64,000 bases of DNA from Tahibacter harae (GCF_024437735.1 NZ_JANFQO010000002.1:124001-188000), one strand, 5' to 3'; positions 26,301 to 35,741 are shown, numbered from the stretch's first letter. Translations and numbers: made by a program. The notes: a model not told the origin generated them from the sequence alone.

Positions 26301-29300
26301 CTGTTCACGAGCGGATTCGTGGTCATGCCCGAGGCGAACTGCACCGGCAGCGAATAGACGAGGCTGTTGCCCGCGCCGGCGGCGAGACTCGCGCCGCTGA
26401 CCGAGAAGGCCGAACCGCCGGCTGCTCCCGTGACCGATCCGCAGCTCGCGCCGCCGGTCGCGGTACAGCCCGGCGCGGCAGTCAACGTGACGCCGGCCGG
26501 CAAGGTGTCGGCAAGGCTCACGCCGGTGGCGTCGCCAGGACCTGAGTTGCCGACCGTCAGCAGATACGTCGCCGTACCGCCCGGCGTGTAGATGGCCTGG
26601 CCGTCGTCCTTGCTCAGGGTCAGCGCGGTCTGCGCGAGGCGCGCGTTACTGTCGGTGGCCGCATGCGGGCTGTCCGGATCGGCGGAATCCGACGTTTCCG
26701 CGCTATTCACGAGCGGATCCGCGGCCAGGTTCGCCGCGAACGCCACCGGCAGCAGATAGCTCAGCGAATGGCCCGCGCCCGGCGCGAGGGTCGCGCCGCT
26801 CGCGCTGAAGCTGCCCGTCCCCACCGCGCCGCTGACCGTGCCGCAGCTGGCCGTGCCGGTCACGATGCAGGTCGGCGTGCCCGACAGGGTGACGCCGGCC
26901 GGCAAGGTGTCGGTGACGTTCACCGCGGCCGCGGTCGACGGGCCGGCATTGGTGACGACCAGCGCATAGGTCGCCGTGCCGCCCGGCGTATAAGTCGTCG
27001 AACCGTCGCTCTTGCTGATGGCCAGGCTCGTCGCGCGGAGAACGGGCGTGGTCGGCGGGGTTGGATCGGCGCAGGGCGTGGCGACCGTGCAGGCCGGATC
27101 GCCGCCGCCGCGGAGGCTTGCCGGATTGGTCACGCTGGACGGCGCGTCCGCAGCGACCGCGACGCTGAAACCGAACACGCTGCTGCCCGCCGCGCCGATC
27201 GCGACGCTGCTGGTGCAGGTGATCGTGTTGGACGCGGCCGTGCACGACCAGTCCGCCGCATTCGCGCCGGTCGGCGCAACCGGCCCGTTGGCAACGCTCA
27301 GGCCCGCGGGCAGCACGTCGGTCACGGTGATCGTGCCGCTGCTCGCGACGGCGCCGGTATTGGCGACGGTCAGCGTGTAGCCGCCGCTGCCCCCGGCAGT
27401 GAAATTGGCGGCATTGGCAACTTTGTCGACCGCGAGCAGCGGCGCCGCCAGCACGGTAACCGCGTTCGGCGGGCACGCATTGTTGGCGTCGCTGATCTCC
27501 GGCAGCACGTTGCCGGAATCCACACTGCAGGCGCCGCCGCTGCGCGGATTCGCCAGCGGGCCGGGCGCTGTCGCCGTCGTCGCGATCGCGAGCGAGAAAC
27601 CGCCGCCCGGCGGCAGCACGACGGCGCCGGCCGCCGTGCAGGTGACGGTGCCGGCCGCGAGCGCGCAGTTGATCGTGCCGCTGGTGCCGCCCGTGGTTGT
27701 CGCCGTCGGCGCCGCCGCATAGCTCGCGCCGGCGATCGGCAGGTCGTCGACAAGCAGTACCTGGCCGCTCGAAAACGCGGCGCTGCCGGCGCTGGCGGCA
27801 TTGGTCGCGGCGAGCGTCCAGTTGAACGTACCGCCAAGCGCGACTGCGCCGCCGACATCGTTGCTCTTGGCCACGCTGAGGTCGGGCGCGAGCGGCACGC
27901 TGACGCTTGCCGGCGGCGAGGCCGCGCCGCCGGCAGCGGCGGAGGCCGTGTTGGTGACGACGCGCGCAGTCACGTCGGCCGCGACCACGCTGTAGCTCGC
28001 GCTGCAGACGATGACTTCGCCCGGATCGAAGAACGCATCGAGATCGCCCACCGTCGTGAGTGCCGGACAGGTGACCGGCGTGCGGTCGTCGGCGACGGTC
28101 ACCGGGCCGCTGAGCACCGCCGCGCCGGTGTTGGTCACGGTATAGCTGTAGTCGAGCGTATCGCCGGCCGCGCGGAAGAAGGCCTGCGCCGCCGTCTTGA
28201 CGATGCTCAGGCCCGTAGTGCCGTAGACCGCGTTCGAATCGGGCGACGTGTACGGGGTCGCCGCATAGCTGCCGCTGGCGCGCGCGACGTTGGTGTGCTC
28301 GCCGGTGGTCGCCGCAACGGGGCCGACCACGCAGGTGACGATATGGTTGTCGTTTGCGGCGACCGCTACCGGCAGGGTCAGGCCGGTAAACGCCGTATTG
28401 CAGGCCGACACATTCAGCCTGCCGTCGGCCAGGCTGACCGGCGTCAGCGGCACATCGCCGGTGTTCTCGACCGTGAACCGGTAGTACACCGGCGCGCCCG
28501 TCGTGACGGCGATGTAGTCCGCCCACGGCCCGGCCGCGGCCGGGCCGATCTGCTTGAGCAGACCGATCGACGGATGCGGCGGGGTGACGCCGAGCGTCGC
28601 CGACGCGGTGTTGCCGTTGACCGTCTGTGCGTTGATGAGATGCGAGACGTTGCCGCTGACGTTGGCGTAGTTGCCGGGCGTGTTCGAGGTCACGGCCACG
28701 CTGACGGTGCAGCTCGCACCGCCGGCCAGGGTTCCGCCGCTCAGACTGAAGCCGCTGCCTCCGGCCGCGGCAGTGAACGAACCGCCGCAGCCGTTGACCA
28801 CGCCGGGCGTCGCCGCGTTGACGAGATTCGCCGGATAGGTGTCGCTGAACGCAATACCTGCGAGCGCGGCGTTCTGGTTCGGATTCGTGATCGTGAACGT
28901 CAGGATCGCACTGCCGCCGGCGAGAATCGGATTCGGCGCGAACTGTTTCGCGATCGCCGGCGGCAGTACGCCGGTGACCGAGGCAACCGGCACGCTGCCG
29001 GTGTTCGTGCCGCCCTCGGTCGTCGAGAGGAAGCCGCCGACATTGGTCTTGGGGCCGGCCGTGGTCACGGCCGTATTGACGCTGACCGTGCACGAGCTGC
29101 CGGCCGGAATGACGCCGCCGCTGAAGTTCAGCGTGGTCGCGCCCGCGGCCGGAGCCCAGGTGCCGCCGCAGGTCGTCGCGGCCGCCGGAACCGCCGCGAC
29201 CTGCACGCCGGCCGGCAGCGTATCGGCGAATGCCGCGCCGCTGAGCGCAGCCGCGTTCGTGTTCGCAAGCGTGAAGGTCAGCGTGGAGACGCCGTTGACC

Positions 29301-31249
29301 GCAACCGCCGCCGGCACGAACGCCTTGGCCAGGGTCGGCTGCACCGGACTGCCGCAGCCCGTGAACAGCACGTTGTCGAGGTTGATGTCGGAGCCGCTGT
29401 TGGTATTGCCGGAGTTGAAGCCGTAGATGCGGAAATAGGTGTTGCCGCCAGCGTTGAGCCCGGATGTAAAGGCGATGCTGTTGCCCGCGCCGAACGCGCT
29501 CCAGACATTCTGCGTCGACAGCGCGGTCGCATTGTTGAAGACGGAGGTGCCGGTTTCAGGGCGCGTATTCGTCGTGCCGTAGTAGACAGCCAGGCCGCGC
29601 GGGCCGTTCGGCGTCTTGAACAGCGCGTCGAACCGCAGGTAGACGGCGGAAATGCCGGTCGTATTCAGCGCGAACTCGAAGTAATCGTTGTTCGTCGTCG
29701 CCAGCGGGGTTCCTACCGCCACCGCGCCATTGGACCCCCAGGACCCGGTTCCCGCCGGCGTGATCGTGTTGTCGCCGCTGCTGAAGACCGGCACCACGCC
29801 GGCGCCGGCCGCAGCCGCGGCGGTTACATTGGAGACCGTCGGCAGCGGCGCTGTAGTGCTCATGCCGGTCGGAAAATTCCAGCTCGCCAGGGTCAGACCG
29901 CACAGCCCGGTACCCGGTGGCGGAGCGCTGTTGACGGTGAGTGTCGCCGTCGCGGTCTTGCCGGTGTCGACGCCGCCGACGAACAGCGGATTCGTCGTGT
30001 TGACGAGCGTGCCCGTCGTCGTCGGCGTGACGTCGACCTTGATCACGCAGCTGCTGTTCGCGGCGACCGCTGCATCGGCGATGGTGATGGTCGAGCCGCC
30101 GGGCGGCGCGGTGACGGTCGGCGCACCGCAGCCCGCGGTCGTGACGCCGCTGGGCGAACGCACGACCAGCCCGACCGGCAGGTTGTCCACGACGCTGTAG
30201 CCGCCGACCGGCGCTGCATTCGGGTTGCCCAGGGTAAAGCTCAGCGCCGCCACGCCGTTCAGGCTGCTCGGATTGGGGCTGAAGCTCTTGGCGATCGTGG
30301 CCGCGCCGGGATCAATGATGTTGGCGATGCGCGCGCCGACGGCGTAGTCGGCGTTGTAGTGGAAACTCGACCCGGAGAAATCGTAGAGCAGCGTGTTGAG
30401 CGTCTGCGCCGTGCCGCCGCCGCCGAGGATCCGTACCGTGTAGGTCGTGACGACGTTCGCGCCGCCGGTCTTCCCCGTCACGCCGGCGCAGGACCGGTAG
30501 TTCGGGCTGTTCGGATCGTTCTGCCAGAGGCACGCATCGGCGTAGAGCTTGTCGCTGGGCGACGTCACGTAAATCGACGTGTTCGCGGAATAGGTCGTGC
30601 TGACCGACAGGATCTGGAAGATCGTGTTGGAGAAATTGATGAAGGCTTCGAACTGTTCGTAGCCCTGGGTCGCCGTGCCGCCGGAAAGTTCGATCGTATA
30701 AGTATTGCCGACCACCAGATTGAGCGCGCCGCCCGCGGGAACGGCGGTCAGGCTGGCCGGCGTCGGGCCGTAGCGGACATTGGTGATGGCATTGCGGTTC
30801 TGCGAGATCAGGCGTTCGACGAACAGCTCGCGCGGCAGCGGCGTCGAGGCGGTACCGCTGCCGTCGGTCGCGGTGATGTGGTAGCGGCGGGTAGTGCCGT
30901 AGGCGGCAGCGGTCTGGGTTACCTCGGCTTCAAAATAGGCGTCCTGGCAGGTGCCGGCAGCGATGGAAGGTATCACCAGGCTTGATTGCGAACCCGGCCG
31001 CAGGTTGATGTTCGCGTTTGCGGAATCCCATACGAAGGCCACGGCGACGTTCGTTGTAGCCACGTTGCTGCAGATGTGCGCCCCGACGGGAAAATTCCGC
31101 GGCCCCGCCGCCGGACTGTTGCTGTCGAGTCCGATAATGTTCCACGTGATCGGCGTAGCCGTGAGCGCGGCCTGCGCCCCCGGGCAAACCCCCATCGCGA
31201 GGCCGATGGTCACGGCGACGTACTTGACGAGTGCTTTCCAACTGTCCAT
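23399..31249 (-). CDS. Giant exported DUF11-repeat surface protein
   Basis: A protein of about 2616 residues. The signal peptide (VAVTIGLAMGVCPGAQA) is followed by a 330-residue unique region, a first set of Ig-like DUF11 domains, a jelly-roll-like insert near residues 450-620 (FEFALNTTGISAVYLRFDA), more DUF11 domains, then eight close repeats of about 134 residues (each opening like KTDGSxTYTPGGTATY) near residues 1410-2476, and a final DUF11 domain ending TPVQLQRFEID. DUF11 proteins are cell-surface or secreted adhesive stalks. I start at the ATG with GAGGA six bases upstream; another ATG lies six bases before it. Its strand is fixed by codon bias and domain content, since long open frames on the other strand are shadows. 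Confidence 0.88.
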   Translation of the reverse strand: MDSWKALVKYVAVTIGLAMGVCPGAQAALTATPITWNIIGLDSNSPAAGPRNFPVGAHICSNVATTNVAVAFVWDSANANINLRPGSQSSLVIPSIAAGTCQDAYFEAEVTQTAAAYGTTRRYHITATDGSGTASTPLPRELFVERLISQNRNAITNVRYGPTPASLTAVPAGGALNLVVGNTYTIELSGGTATQGYEQFEAFINFSNTIFQILSVSTTYSANTSIYVTSPSDKLYADACLWQNDPNSPNYRSCAGVTGKTGGANVVTTYTVRILGGGGTAQTLNTLLYDFSGSSFHYNADYAVGARIANIIDPGAATIAKSFSPNPSSLNGVAALSFTLGNPNAAPVGGYSVVDNLPVGLVVRSPSGVTTAGCGAPTVTAPPGGSTITIADAAVAANSSCVIKVDVTPTTTGTLVNTTNPLFVGGVDTGKTATATLTVNSAPPPGTGLCGLTLASWNFPTGMSTTAPLPTVSNVTAAAAAGAGVVPVFSSGDNTITPAGTGSWGSNGAVAVGTPLATTNNDYFEFALNTTGISAVYLRFDALFKTPNGPRGLAVYYGTTNTRPETGTSVFNNATALSTQNVWSAFGAGNSIAFTSGLNAGGNTYFRIYGFNSGNTNSGSDINLDNVLFTGCGSPVQPTLAKAFVPAAVAVNGVSTLTFTLANTNAAALSGAAFADTLPAGVQVAAVPAAATTCGGTWAPAAGATTLNFSGGVIPAGSSCTVSVNTAVTTAGPKTNVGGFLSTTEGGTNTGSVPVASVTGVLPPAIAKQFAPNPILAGGSAILTFTITNPNQNAALAGIAFSDTYPANLVNAATPGVVNGCGGSFTAAAGGSGFSLSGGTLAGGASCTVSVAVTSNTPGNYANVSGNVSHLINAQTVNGNTASATLGVTPPHPSIGLLKQIGPAAAGPWADYIAVTTGAPVYYRFTVENTGDVPLTPVSLADGRLNVSACNTAFTGLTLPVAVAANDNHIVTCVVGPVAATTGEHTNVARASGSYAATPYTSPDSNAVYGTTGLSIVKTAAQAFFRAAGDTLDYSYTVTNTGAAVLSGPVTVADDRTPVTCPALTTVGDLDAFFDPGEVIVCSASYSVVAADVTARVVTNTASAAAGGAASPPASVSVPLAPDLSVAKSNDVGGAVALGGTFNWTLAATNAASAGSAAFSSGQVLLVDDLPIAGASYAAAPTATTTGGTSGTINCALAAGTVTCTAAGAVVLPPGGGFSLAIATTATAPGPLANPRSGGACSVDSGNVLPEISDANNACPPNAVTVLAAPLLAVDKVANAANFTAGGSGGYTLTVANTGAVASSGTITVTDVLPAGLSVANGPVAPTGANAADWSCTAASNTITCTSSVAIGAAGSSVFGFSVAVAADAPSSVTNPASLRGGGDPACTVATPCADPTPPTTPVLRATSLAISKSDGSTTYTPGGTATYALVVTNAGPSTAAAVNVTDTLPAGVTLSGTPTCIVTGTASCGTVSGAVGTGSFSASGATLAPGAGHSLSYLLPVAFAANLAADPLVNSAETSDSADPDSPHAATDSNARLAQTALTLSKDDGQAIYTPGGTATYLLTVGNSGPGDATGVSLADTLPAGVTLTAAPGCTATGGASCGSVTGAAGGSAFSVSGASLAAGAGNSLVYSLPVQFASGMTTNPLVNSASVNGPDLAAPVSASDSDTLLGVTGLTLAKTDGSPTYTPGGSAVYTLVLDNAGPSDANAVTVTDTLPAGVTLAGSPSCTAAGTAFCGSLSGSAGGSTVSVSGATLAAGAGNRLTYSLPVQFAADLLTSPLVNTATANDPAAPSPSTASDSDTRSALTDLVLAKTDGSANYTPGTTATYVLTLTNNGPSDATAVAIADTLPAGVTLSAPPSCTANGNAACGSVSGTAGGSSAGLAGATLGAQAGDSLVLSLPVSFAADLSVNPLINTATADDSADPDGAQAQDSDALAALSGLSLTKDDGAASYVPGGTATYLVVVRNAGPSNANALTLADPLPAGVTLTATPTCIAVGSAACGAITGGAGGTSFGVSGASLAAGPGNELRYSVPVAFAPDLLADPLANAVTVSDPTDPTPATATDSNVRAAQVALGVSKTDGSLSYTPGGGATYTVVVSNDGPSDALDTRVSDNLPPGVTLSGAPGCVAAGAANCGTVSGSAGGSAFSAVGARVPAGAGNTLTITLPVSFAPGLTTDPLVNTAAASDPGDADGAAASDSDVLLASAGLTLTKDDGAATYVPGGTATYVLTLTNAGPSNANAVSLTDNLPAGVTLTGVPACLPVGTATCGTITGSAGGGAFSVAGATLPAGPPNGLTYSLPVAYSAGLTADPLVNTAIATDPSDPTPAVGSDSNVRAGGSVVLQVTKTDGSAAYTPGGTATYVITVTNAGSGNAADVSVADTLPAGVVLTGLVSCTPSGSANCGTVTSTVGGGSFSASSASIAAGAGNQLQFSVPVQFAPDLTADPLVNTATASDPDAAGGANGSDSDTRGALADLSIVKTGPPTIAGGAPMSYTLLITNTGPSAADGAAYHDALPAGITGVTATCGSPTGGASCTAPAVTGSDIAGYVVDGTVSVLPPGGTVTVTIDGNAPAGPTQMLANTASVAPPNGTGDPTPNNNTSTATTTTPVQLQRFEID
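23820..27020 (-). repeat. Eight tandem coding repeats of about 400 bp (DUF11)
   Basis: In-gene tandem array, period about 395-402 bp (131-134 codons). Each unit carries DTLPAGVTL, ATYxLxVxNxGPSxA and SLPVxFAxDLxxxPLVN-type motifs. Units have diverged in sequence but keep length and order, so the array is old with continued homogenisation. Confidence 0.85.
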
Positions 31250-32068
31250 GAGCATTCCTCGAGACAGTGATCCTGAAGGCCGGGCACGATCAAAGGCAAG
31301 AATGCGATAAATGTACCTCGATTCCATAACGCCGTCGCGCGAACAGCGCGTTGCTTCAGGAGCCAAGGAATACGCGCGGGATACCGATGTGTCGAAAGCG
31401 GCGCCCGGTAGCGGCGGTCGCGCAGGTTTCGCCATCGACCGAAAAGACGAACCGTTCCAGTGCGGTGAATGCACTGTGCATGACTGAGCGCGCGGTCATT
31501 CCCGCTGACGCGGCAGCCTGCAACATCGCCGCAACGAAGCCGACAGGGTGGTCTTCAACGTCATACCGAGAAACTGCCTCATGGCTGACTTCCAACGCAG
31601 ACGTTTGCGATCGCAGCGCGTCCGTGAAATCCGCCCCGGGACGGACCCCGTTTTTGTGCGTACGGACAGTGAGGACGGTATCGGGATTTTGCGGTACTGA
31701 CAACGAGTTTCCGCGGCCGGCACTGCCCCGGCGGCAGTGCGACGGCGATGGCAGCGCGCCACCCGGCCCCGGGCTTTCCGGAATGGCAAACTCAGCCAGC
31801 GTCGCAGCCGTGCTGCCGCGGATTTCACGGATCCGCAGGCGGCCGATTCGCGCGGGTTGCGCGATGCCGCCTGGGTGCAAGTCCGGCATCGGTATGCCGG
31901 CAACGCCCGGCCGGGCCGCACAGCCGGCATTCCATGCCAGCCGCCGGCGCCTCGCCGGCTTCCCGCCCGGCCCGTCCCGGACTTCCGCCGCCAAATCGCA
32001 TTGCGGCGAAAGTGGACAAATCCCCAGGCCGCCGCCGCCAGCGCAGCGGCGGCCGTCACGCGCTCCGC
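31250..32068. other. Long gene-poor gap upstream of the DUF11 gene
   Basis: An 819-base stretch. From about 31260 to 31720 GC is visibly lower than around it. Minus-strand codons between about 31356 and 31700 read in part like protein (HPVGFVAAMLQAAASAG and on), but no ribosome-binding site, consistent codon bias or family supports a gene; it may be a decayed remnant. The promoter of the giant DUF11 gene should lie here; I cannot place it. Confidence 0.4.
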
Positions 32069-32941
32069 TCAGCCTTCCAGGCCGGTCACATCGTCCAGTT
32101 CCAGGTGCACCTGCTTGCCGTACCAGTGGCCCTCGACCAGCACCAGGTCATGCTCGGCCCAGACCGGCGCACCGAAGACGGTGACGGTGGTGCGCACGCG
32201 GGCGGTGGTCTGGCCGCGTTCCAGCACATCGACGCGGAGCGAATCGGCCACGGCGTCCAGGTCCAGGCCGTAGTTGCGCGCGGCGTCCTTGGCCGCGGCC
32301 AGCAGCGGGCCGGTGCGTTCCAGCACACCTTCCAGCGGCAGGGCCTTGAGCTGGTCGATATCGGTGATGCCGGTACGGCGCACGGCGTCGGTCAGCGTGG
32401 TCAGCGCGCGGCGCGCGGTCGCGGCGCTGAGGAAGTCGGTGGTCGCGGCCCACTGCTGCACTGCCGGCATAGCGCTGCGCAGGGACTGGCGCTGGGCCTC
32501 GGTGAGTTCGGTTTCCGGCGAATTGATCGCCACCTGCAGCGCGCCGAAGCCCATCAGCAGCATGCCGGGCAGCTGCGGGCGGGCCTTGGCCATCTCCGGC
32601 TCCAGCTTGGCCATGATCTGGTCGACCGCATCAGGTGCGGTCAGGCGCTGCATTTTCTCGGCGAAGCGGGCGCGGTCCTCGGCGCTGGTCGGCTTGTGGC
32701 GCTGGGTCTCGAAGGCGGCCCGGGCCGCCTCCCAGCGCGAGCGCGGCGTCAGCGCCTGGGCCAGACCGGATACGTCGCCCGCACGGAAAAGCTGTGCCAA
32801 CTGCTTGATTTCGATGGCAGGATCCGGCGCGCTTTGGCTGGCGGCGACGGTGGCCGCGGCCGTAGCCGGCGCTGCGAGCACGGCCCCAGGCCCCGTCAGG
32901 GCGGCGGCAAGCAGGGTCAGGGAAAGCAGCCTCGTCTTCAT
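32069..32941 (-). CDS. Exported protein of unknown function
   Basis: A 290-residue protein with a clear signal peptide (LLSLTLLAAALTGPGAVLAAP). The mature part is mostly helical (many Ala, Leu, Gln and Arg, residues 40-230), then a C-terminal beta segment with ARVRTTVTVFGAPVWAEHDLVLVEGHWYGKQVHLEL. It resembles periplasmic proteins with a late strand-rich domain, but I recognise no named family. An AGGAG ribosome-binding site is placed correctly. It stands alone, with an AT-richer promoter region to its right. Confidence 0.7.
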   Translation of the reverse strand: MKTRLLSLTLLAAALTGPGAVLAAPATAAATVAASQSAPDPAIEIKQLAQLFRAGDVSGLAQALTPRSRWEAARAAFETQRHKPTSAEDRARFAEKMQRLTAPDAVDQIMAKLEPEMAKARPQLPGMLLMGFGALQVAINSPETELTEAQRQSLRSAMPAVQQWAATTDFLSAATARRALTTLTDAVRRTGITDIDQLKALPLEGVLERTGPLLAAAKDAARNYGLDLDAVADSLRVDVLERGQTTARVRTTVTVFGAPVWAEHDLVLVEGHWYGKQVHLELDDVTGLEG

Positions 32942-33225
32942 GCGGTACTCCTCTCGTTGGGAGCTTTAGTGTGCTAGTGACCTACAACACCAATAAGTGA
33001 CAAAAGTCATTGCAGCGCGCCGCGGCGTTCCAGTGCCGGGATTGCCGGAATCCGCCGGGCGCCGGACCCGGACCGGATTGCCGCCAGCGGCCGCCAGGCA
33101 CGAGATATACAAATCAATAAATGCCACGGACATCGCCGCCACCGCGCCACGGCCGCCGCGGCAACGCCGCCCCCGCCGCATGGCCACATTGCTAGACTGG
33201 CCTCCCCAGGCCCGGAGCCCATGCC

Positions 33226-33657
33226 ATGGCCAGCGCCGTCCGCTCGCTGCTGTTGCCGGCCCTGGCCCTGCTGATCGCCCTGCTCGCCCTGGGCCATTCC
33301 GCCCTGCTCTACGACGAAAGCCGTCAGGTCGAGCAGCGCGGATTGCCCGCGCCGGTGCAGGCGGTGGAGAACGGCAAGAAGATCAAGCGCAGCGGCGACC
33401 ACGTCACCTTCCGCGCCGACATCACCTACGCCGCACCGGACGGCCGCATCATCACGGCCAAGGCGCCGATCTCGGCTACGGCGCTGGACGCCTTCCACGC
33501 CGGCCGGCCGCTGCAGGTGCGCTATCTGCCGGACGCGCCGGCCGTGATCCGCATTGCCGGCGAAGAGTACGAAGGCGGCAGCTGGCTGCTGGTGACACTC
33601 GGCGCGATGGCGCTGGGCTACGCGGCCTTCGGCCTGCTGCGCCTGCTCCGGCGCTGA
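33226..33657 (+). CDS. DUF3592-like membrane protein
   Basis: A 143-residue protein with an N-terminal helix (about residues 8-27), a beta-rich extracytoplasmic domain (KIKRSGDHVTFRADITYAAP and LQVRYLPDAPAVIRI) and a C-terminal helix (about 118-138). The order helix, beta domain with VRYxPxxP, helix is the hallmark of DUF3592, a family of unknown role. It is divergent from the exported protein gene and convergent with the GAF-protein gene. Confidence 0.75.
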   Translation: MASAVRSLLLPALALLIALLALGHSALLYDESRQVEQRGLPAPVQAVENGKKIKRSGDHVTFRADITYAAPDGRIITAKAPISATALDAFHAGRPLQVRYLPDAPAVIRIAGEEYEGGSWLLVTLGAMALGYAAFGLLRLLRR

Positions 33658-33740
33658 AGTGCAAGCCGCGCGGCGGAATGCGCCGCCGCGGGCGCGCGGG
33701 CGGCATCGCCGCCGGCGCCGCGGCGGACACGGATTCCGCG

Positions 33741-34664
33741 TCAGGCCGCCGCGTCCTTGGCCCGGGTCAGCGCCTCGTCCGCGCGCAGGAAGACCTGCTC
33801 TATGCGTTCCGTCGCGCCGGCTGCCTCGGCACTGCCGCTCCGCACCTCGATCCCGCTGCGCGCGGTAAATTCCCCGACAATGCCACGCAAGGCCTGTTCC
33901 GTGGCCGGCGCGGCGGCACCGTGCAGCACGGCGATGAAGTCGGGACTCAGGCTGGTACGGTTGATGCTGTCGCCGCTGTGCGGTGCCAGCGCGGCCTGCA
34001 GCTGGCGCTCCAGTTCCTGCAGCTGCCGTTCCAGCGTGCGCTCGCCCAGGCGCAGCGCATGGCCGGCCAGGTCCTGTATCTGCAGGATCACGACCGAATA
34101 CCGGCCGCCGGCGGCCGGAGCGGCGCCGGTTTCCGCTTTCGCCGCTTCCGCGAACAGCACGGCGCGCTCCAGCTGCTGTTCGTGCTGGCGCGCTTCGATC
34201 AGCGTCATGGTCAGCCGCGCCAGGGCCTCCAGGCCGGCGCGCTGGCGCGCGTCCAGCTCCCGCGGCTGCTTGTCCAGCACGCAGACCGTGCCTATCGCCG
34301 CGCCGCCTTCGGCCACCAGCGGCATGCCGGCATAGAAGCGCAGCGACAGGTCGCCGGTCACCAGGGGATTAGCCTGGAAGCGGCTGTCGCGGCGCGCATC
34401 CGGTACTTCCATCAGCTGCGCCGGCGCCTCGATGGCGTGATTGCAGAAGGCCTCGTCGCGGCGCGTGCCGGTGGTTTCCAGGCCGCGGCTGGCCTTGAAC
34501 CATTGGCGGTCGCGGTCGACCAGGGAAACCAGGGCGATCGGCGTGTCGCACAAGGTCGAGGCCAATTCCACAATGTCGCGGTAAGCGGCTTCGGGCAGGC
34601 TGTCGACGATGCGGTAAGTGTCGAGCACGCGCTGGCGGGTAGCTTCGTCCATCGGTTCAGCCAT
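33741..34664 (-). CDS. GAF-domain protein with degenerate GGDEF domain
   Basis: A 307-residue cytoplasmic protein. Residues 1-165 are a GAF domain of the sort seen in diguanylate cyclases (LVDRDRQWFKASRGL, RDEAFCNHAI and AGMPLV). The C-terminal 120 residues follow the GGDEF fold in outline (YSVVILQIQDL, late ADEALTRAKDAA), but the active-site GG(D/E)EF loop is replaced by SLSPDF and the metal and substrate residues are missing. It should therefore not make cyclic di-GMP; it may bind a ligand or partner. The AAGGA site precedes the first ATG. No operon partners. Confidence 0.8.
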   Translation of the reverse strand: MAEPMDEATRQRVLDTYRIVDSLPEAAYRDIVELASTLCDTPIALVSLVDRDRQWFKASRGLETTGTRRDEAFCNHAIEAPAQLMEVPDARRDSRFQANPLVTGDLSLRFYAGMPLVAEGGAAIGTVCVLDKQPRELDARQRAGLEALARLTMTLIEARQHEQQLERAVLFAEAAKAETGAAPAAGGRYSVVILQIQDLAGHALRLGERTLERQLQELERQLQAALAPHSGDSINRTSLSPDFIAVLHGAAAPATEQALRGIVGEFTARSGIEVRSGSAEAAGATERIEQVFLRADEALTRAKDAAA

Positions 34665-34849
34665 GGGATGTCCTTGTCAGGGGAGGAGACGGCCAAAAAA
34701 ACCGGCGCTATCCTCCCGCAGGCTGTGTCAACCGACTGCGATGAAACCCTGCGCCGCAGGCCCCGGGGCCGCTCCGGCCCGGCCGCGGCTCCGGCGGCGC
34801 GGCCGCTGCCCTTCCCGTGATCGGCGATCGCAAGGCCGCCGCCGCGGCT

Positions 34850-35638
34850 TCATTGCGCATCCGGCTGCGGAAACGACACCAGCAGCTCGCCCACCGACAG
34901 TAGCCTGCCCTGGCGCGGATAGCGCTTGTCGTCGCTGCGGAATTCGCCGTCGCCCAGCGGAATGGCGCCGTCATCGACTGCATCGCCATGGGTCAGCGTG
35001 ACGGCGCGGAACACCGTGTCGCCTTCACGCGGCGCGAGCCGGCCCTGGTGCCAGTCGCGGATGCCGCCGCCGTAGTCCCAGTCCAGCCCGCTGAAGCTGA
35101 CCGGCTTGCCGTTGGCCGCGACCAGCTCGGCCAGACTCATGCCCAGGTGCACGCCGTTGTCCAGGCGCCAGCGCGACTGGCTGCCGCGCACGCGGACGGT
35201 CGCGATGCCGCGCAGCGTGGTTTCGTCCTGCACGAAGATCTCGGCCCGGCGCGCCGGGTCGGTGCCGAACAGTACGATGCCGCGGGAGGTCTCGCCTTCC
35301 GCGCCGTCCAGCGTTTCCGCGCTGACATTGGCCTTGCCGAAGCGCTGGCGCAGTTCTTCCAGCGAACTGTCCGCCCGCAGCAATCCCGGCAGACGATAGG
35401 TGGCCTCGGCAGCGGGATCGGCCGGCGGCGCGTCCTGGTCGTGGATGACACCGGCCAGCGAGGCCGAGCCGGCGGCATCGGCCGCTTCCGGCGCCCGCGG
35501 CGCATCCTGTGCGGGTTTCTGCGGCGCCGCGGACACGGCTGTGCCGACCAGCAGAGCCAGCGCAATGCCGCGGCGCAGCAGGCCTGCGGCATTGCCGCGT
35601 GCGCCGCCGGCGCGGTGGGGTACGGAGTTCGGTGTCAT
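34850..35638 (-). CDS. Exported protein of unknown function
   Basis: A 262-residue protein with a signal peptide (hydrophobic LLRRGIALALLVGTAVSA). The mature protein has a proline- and alanine-rich linker of about 40 residues, then a beta-rich domain with SLEELRQRFGKANVS, RWRLDNGVHLGMSLAELVAANGKPVSF, and DWDYGGGIRDW. The GMSLAELVAANGKP phrase resembles the short substrate- or ligand-binding unit found in several periplasmic proteins. I recognise no named family and infer only a periplasmic location. Confidence 0.65.
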   Translation of the reverse strand: MTPNSVPHRAGGARGNAAGLLRRGIALALLVGTAVSAAPQKPAQDAPRAPEAADAAGSASLAGVIHDQDAPPADPAAEATYRLPGLLRADSSLEELRQRFGKANVSAETLDGAEGETSRGIVLFGTDPARRAEIFVQDETTLRGIATVRVRGSQSRWRLDNGVHLGMSLAELVAANGKPVSFSGLDWDYGGGIRDWHQGRLAPREGDTVFRAVTLTHGDAVDDGAIPLGDGEFRSDDKRYPRQGRLLSVGELLVSFPQPDAQ

Positions 35639-35741
35639 GCGCCAGGCCCGAAAAAGAAAGCCGCATCCTCGACGCTGCCGCGCCCGCGCGCAAGACGCCG
35701 GCCGCGTCGATAGGCGCGGCAGGAAATGCTAGGGTCGCCGC

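Noticed and set aside
23354-30985. Very long plus-strand reading frames opposite the DUF11 gene (over 1000 and 1400 codons)
   Set aside because: They are Arg- and Gly-rich shadows of a GC-biased repeat array on the other strand; the minus strand has the signal peptide, recognisable DUF11 domains and a ribosome-binding site.
31356-31994. Minus-strand frame of 212 codons upstream of the DUF11 gene
   Set aside because: Parts read like protein but there is no ribosome-binding site, family match or steady codon bias; noted only as a possible remnant.
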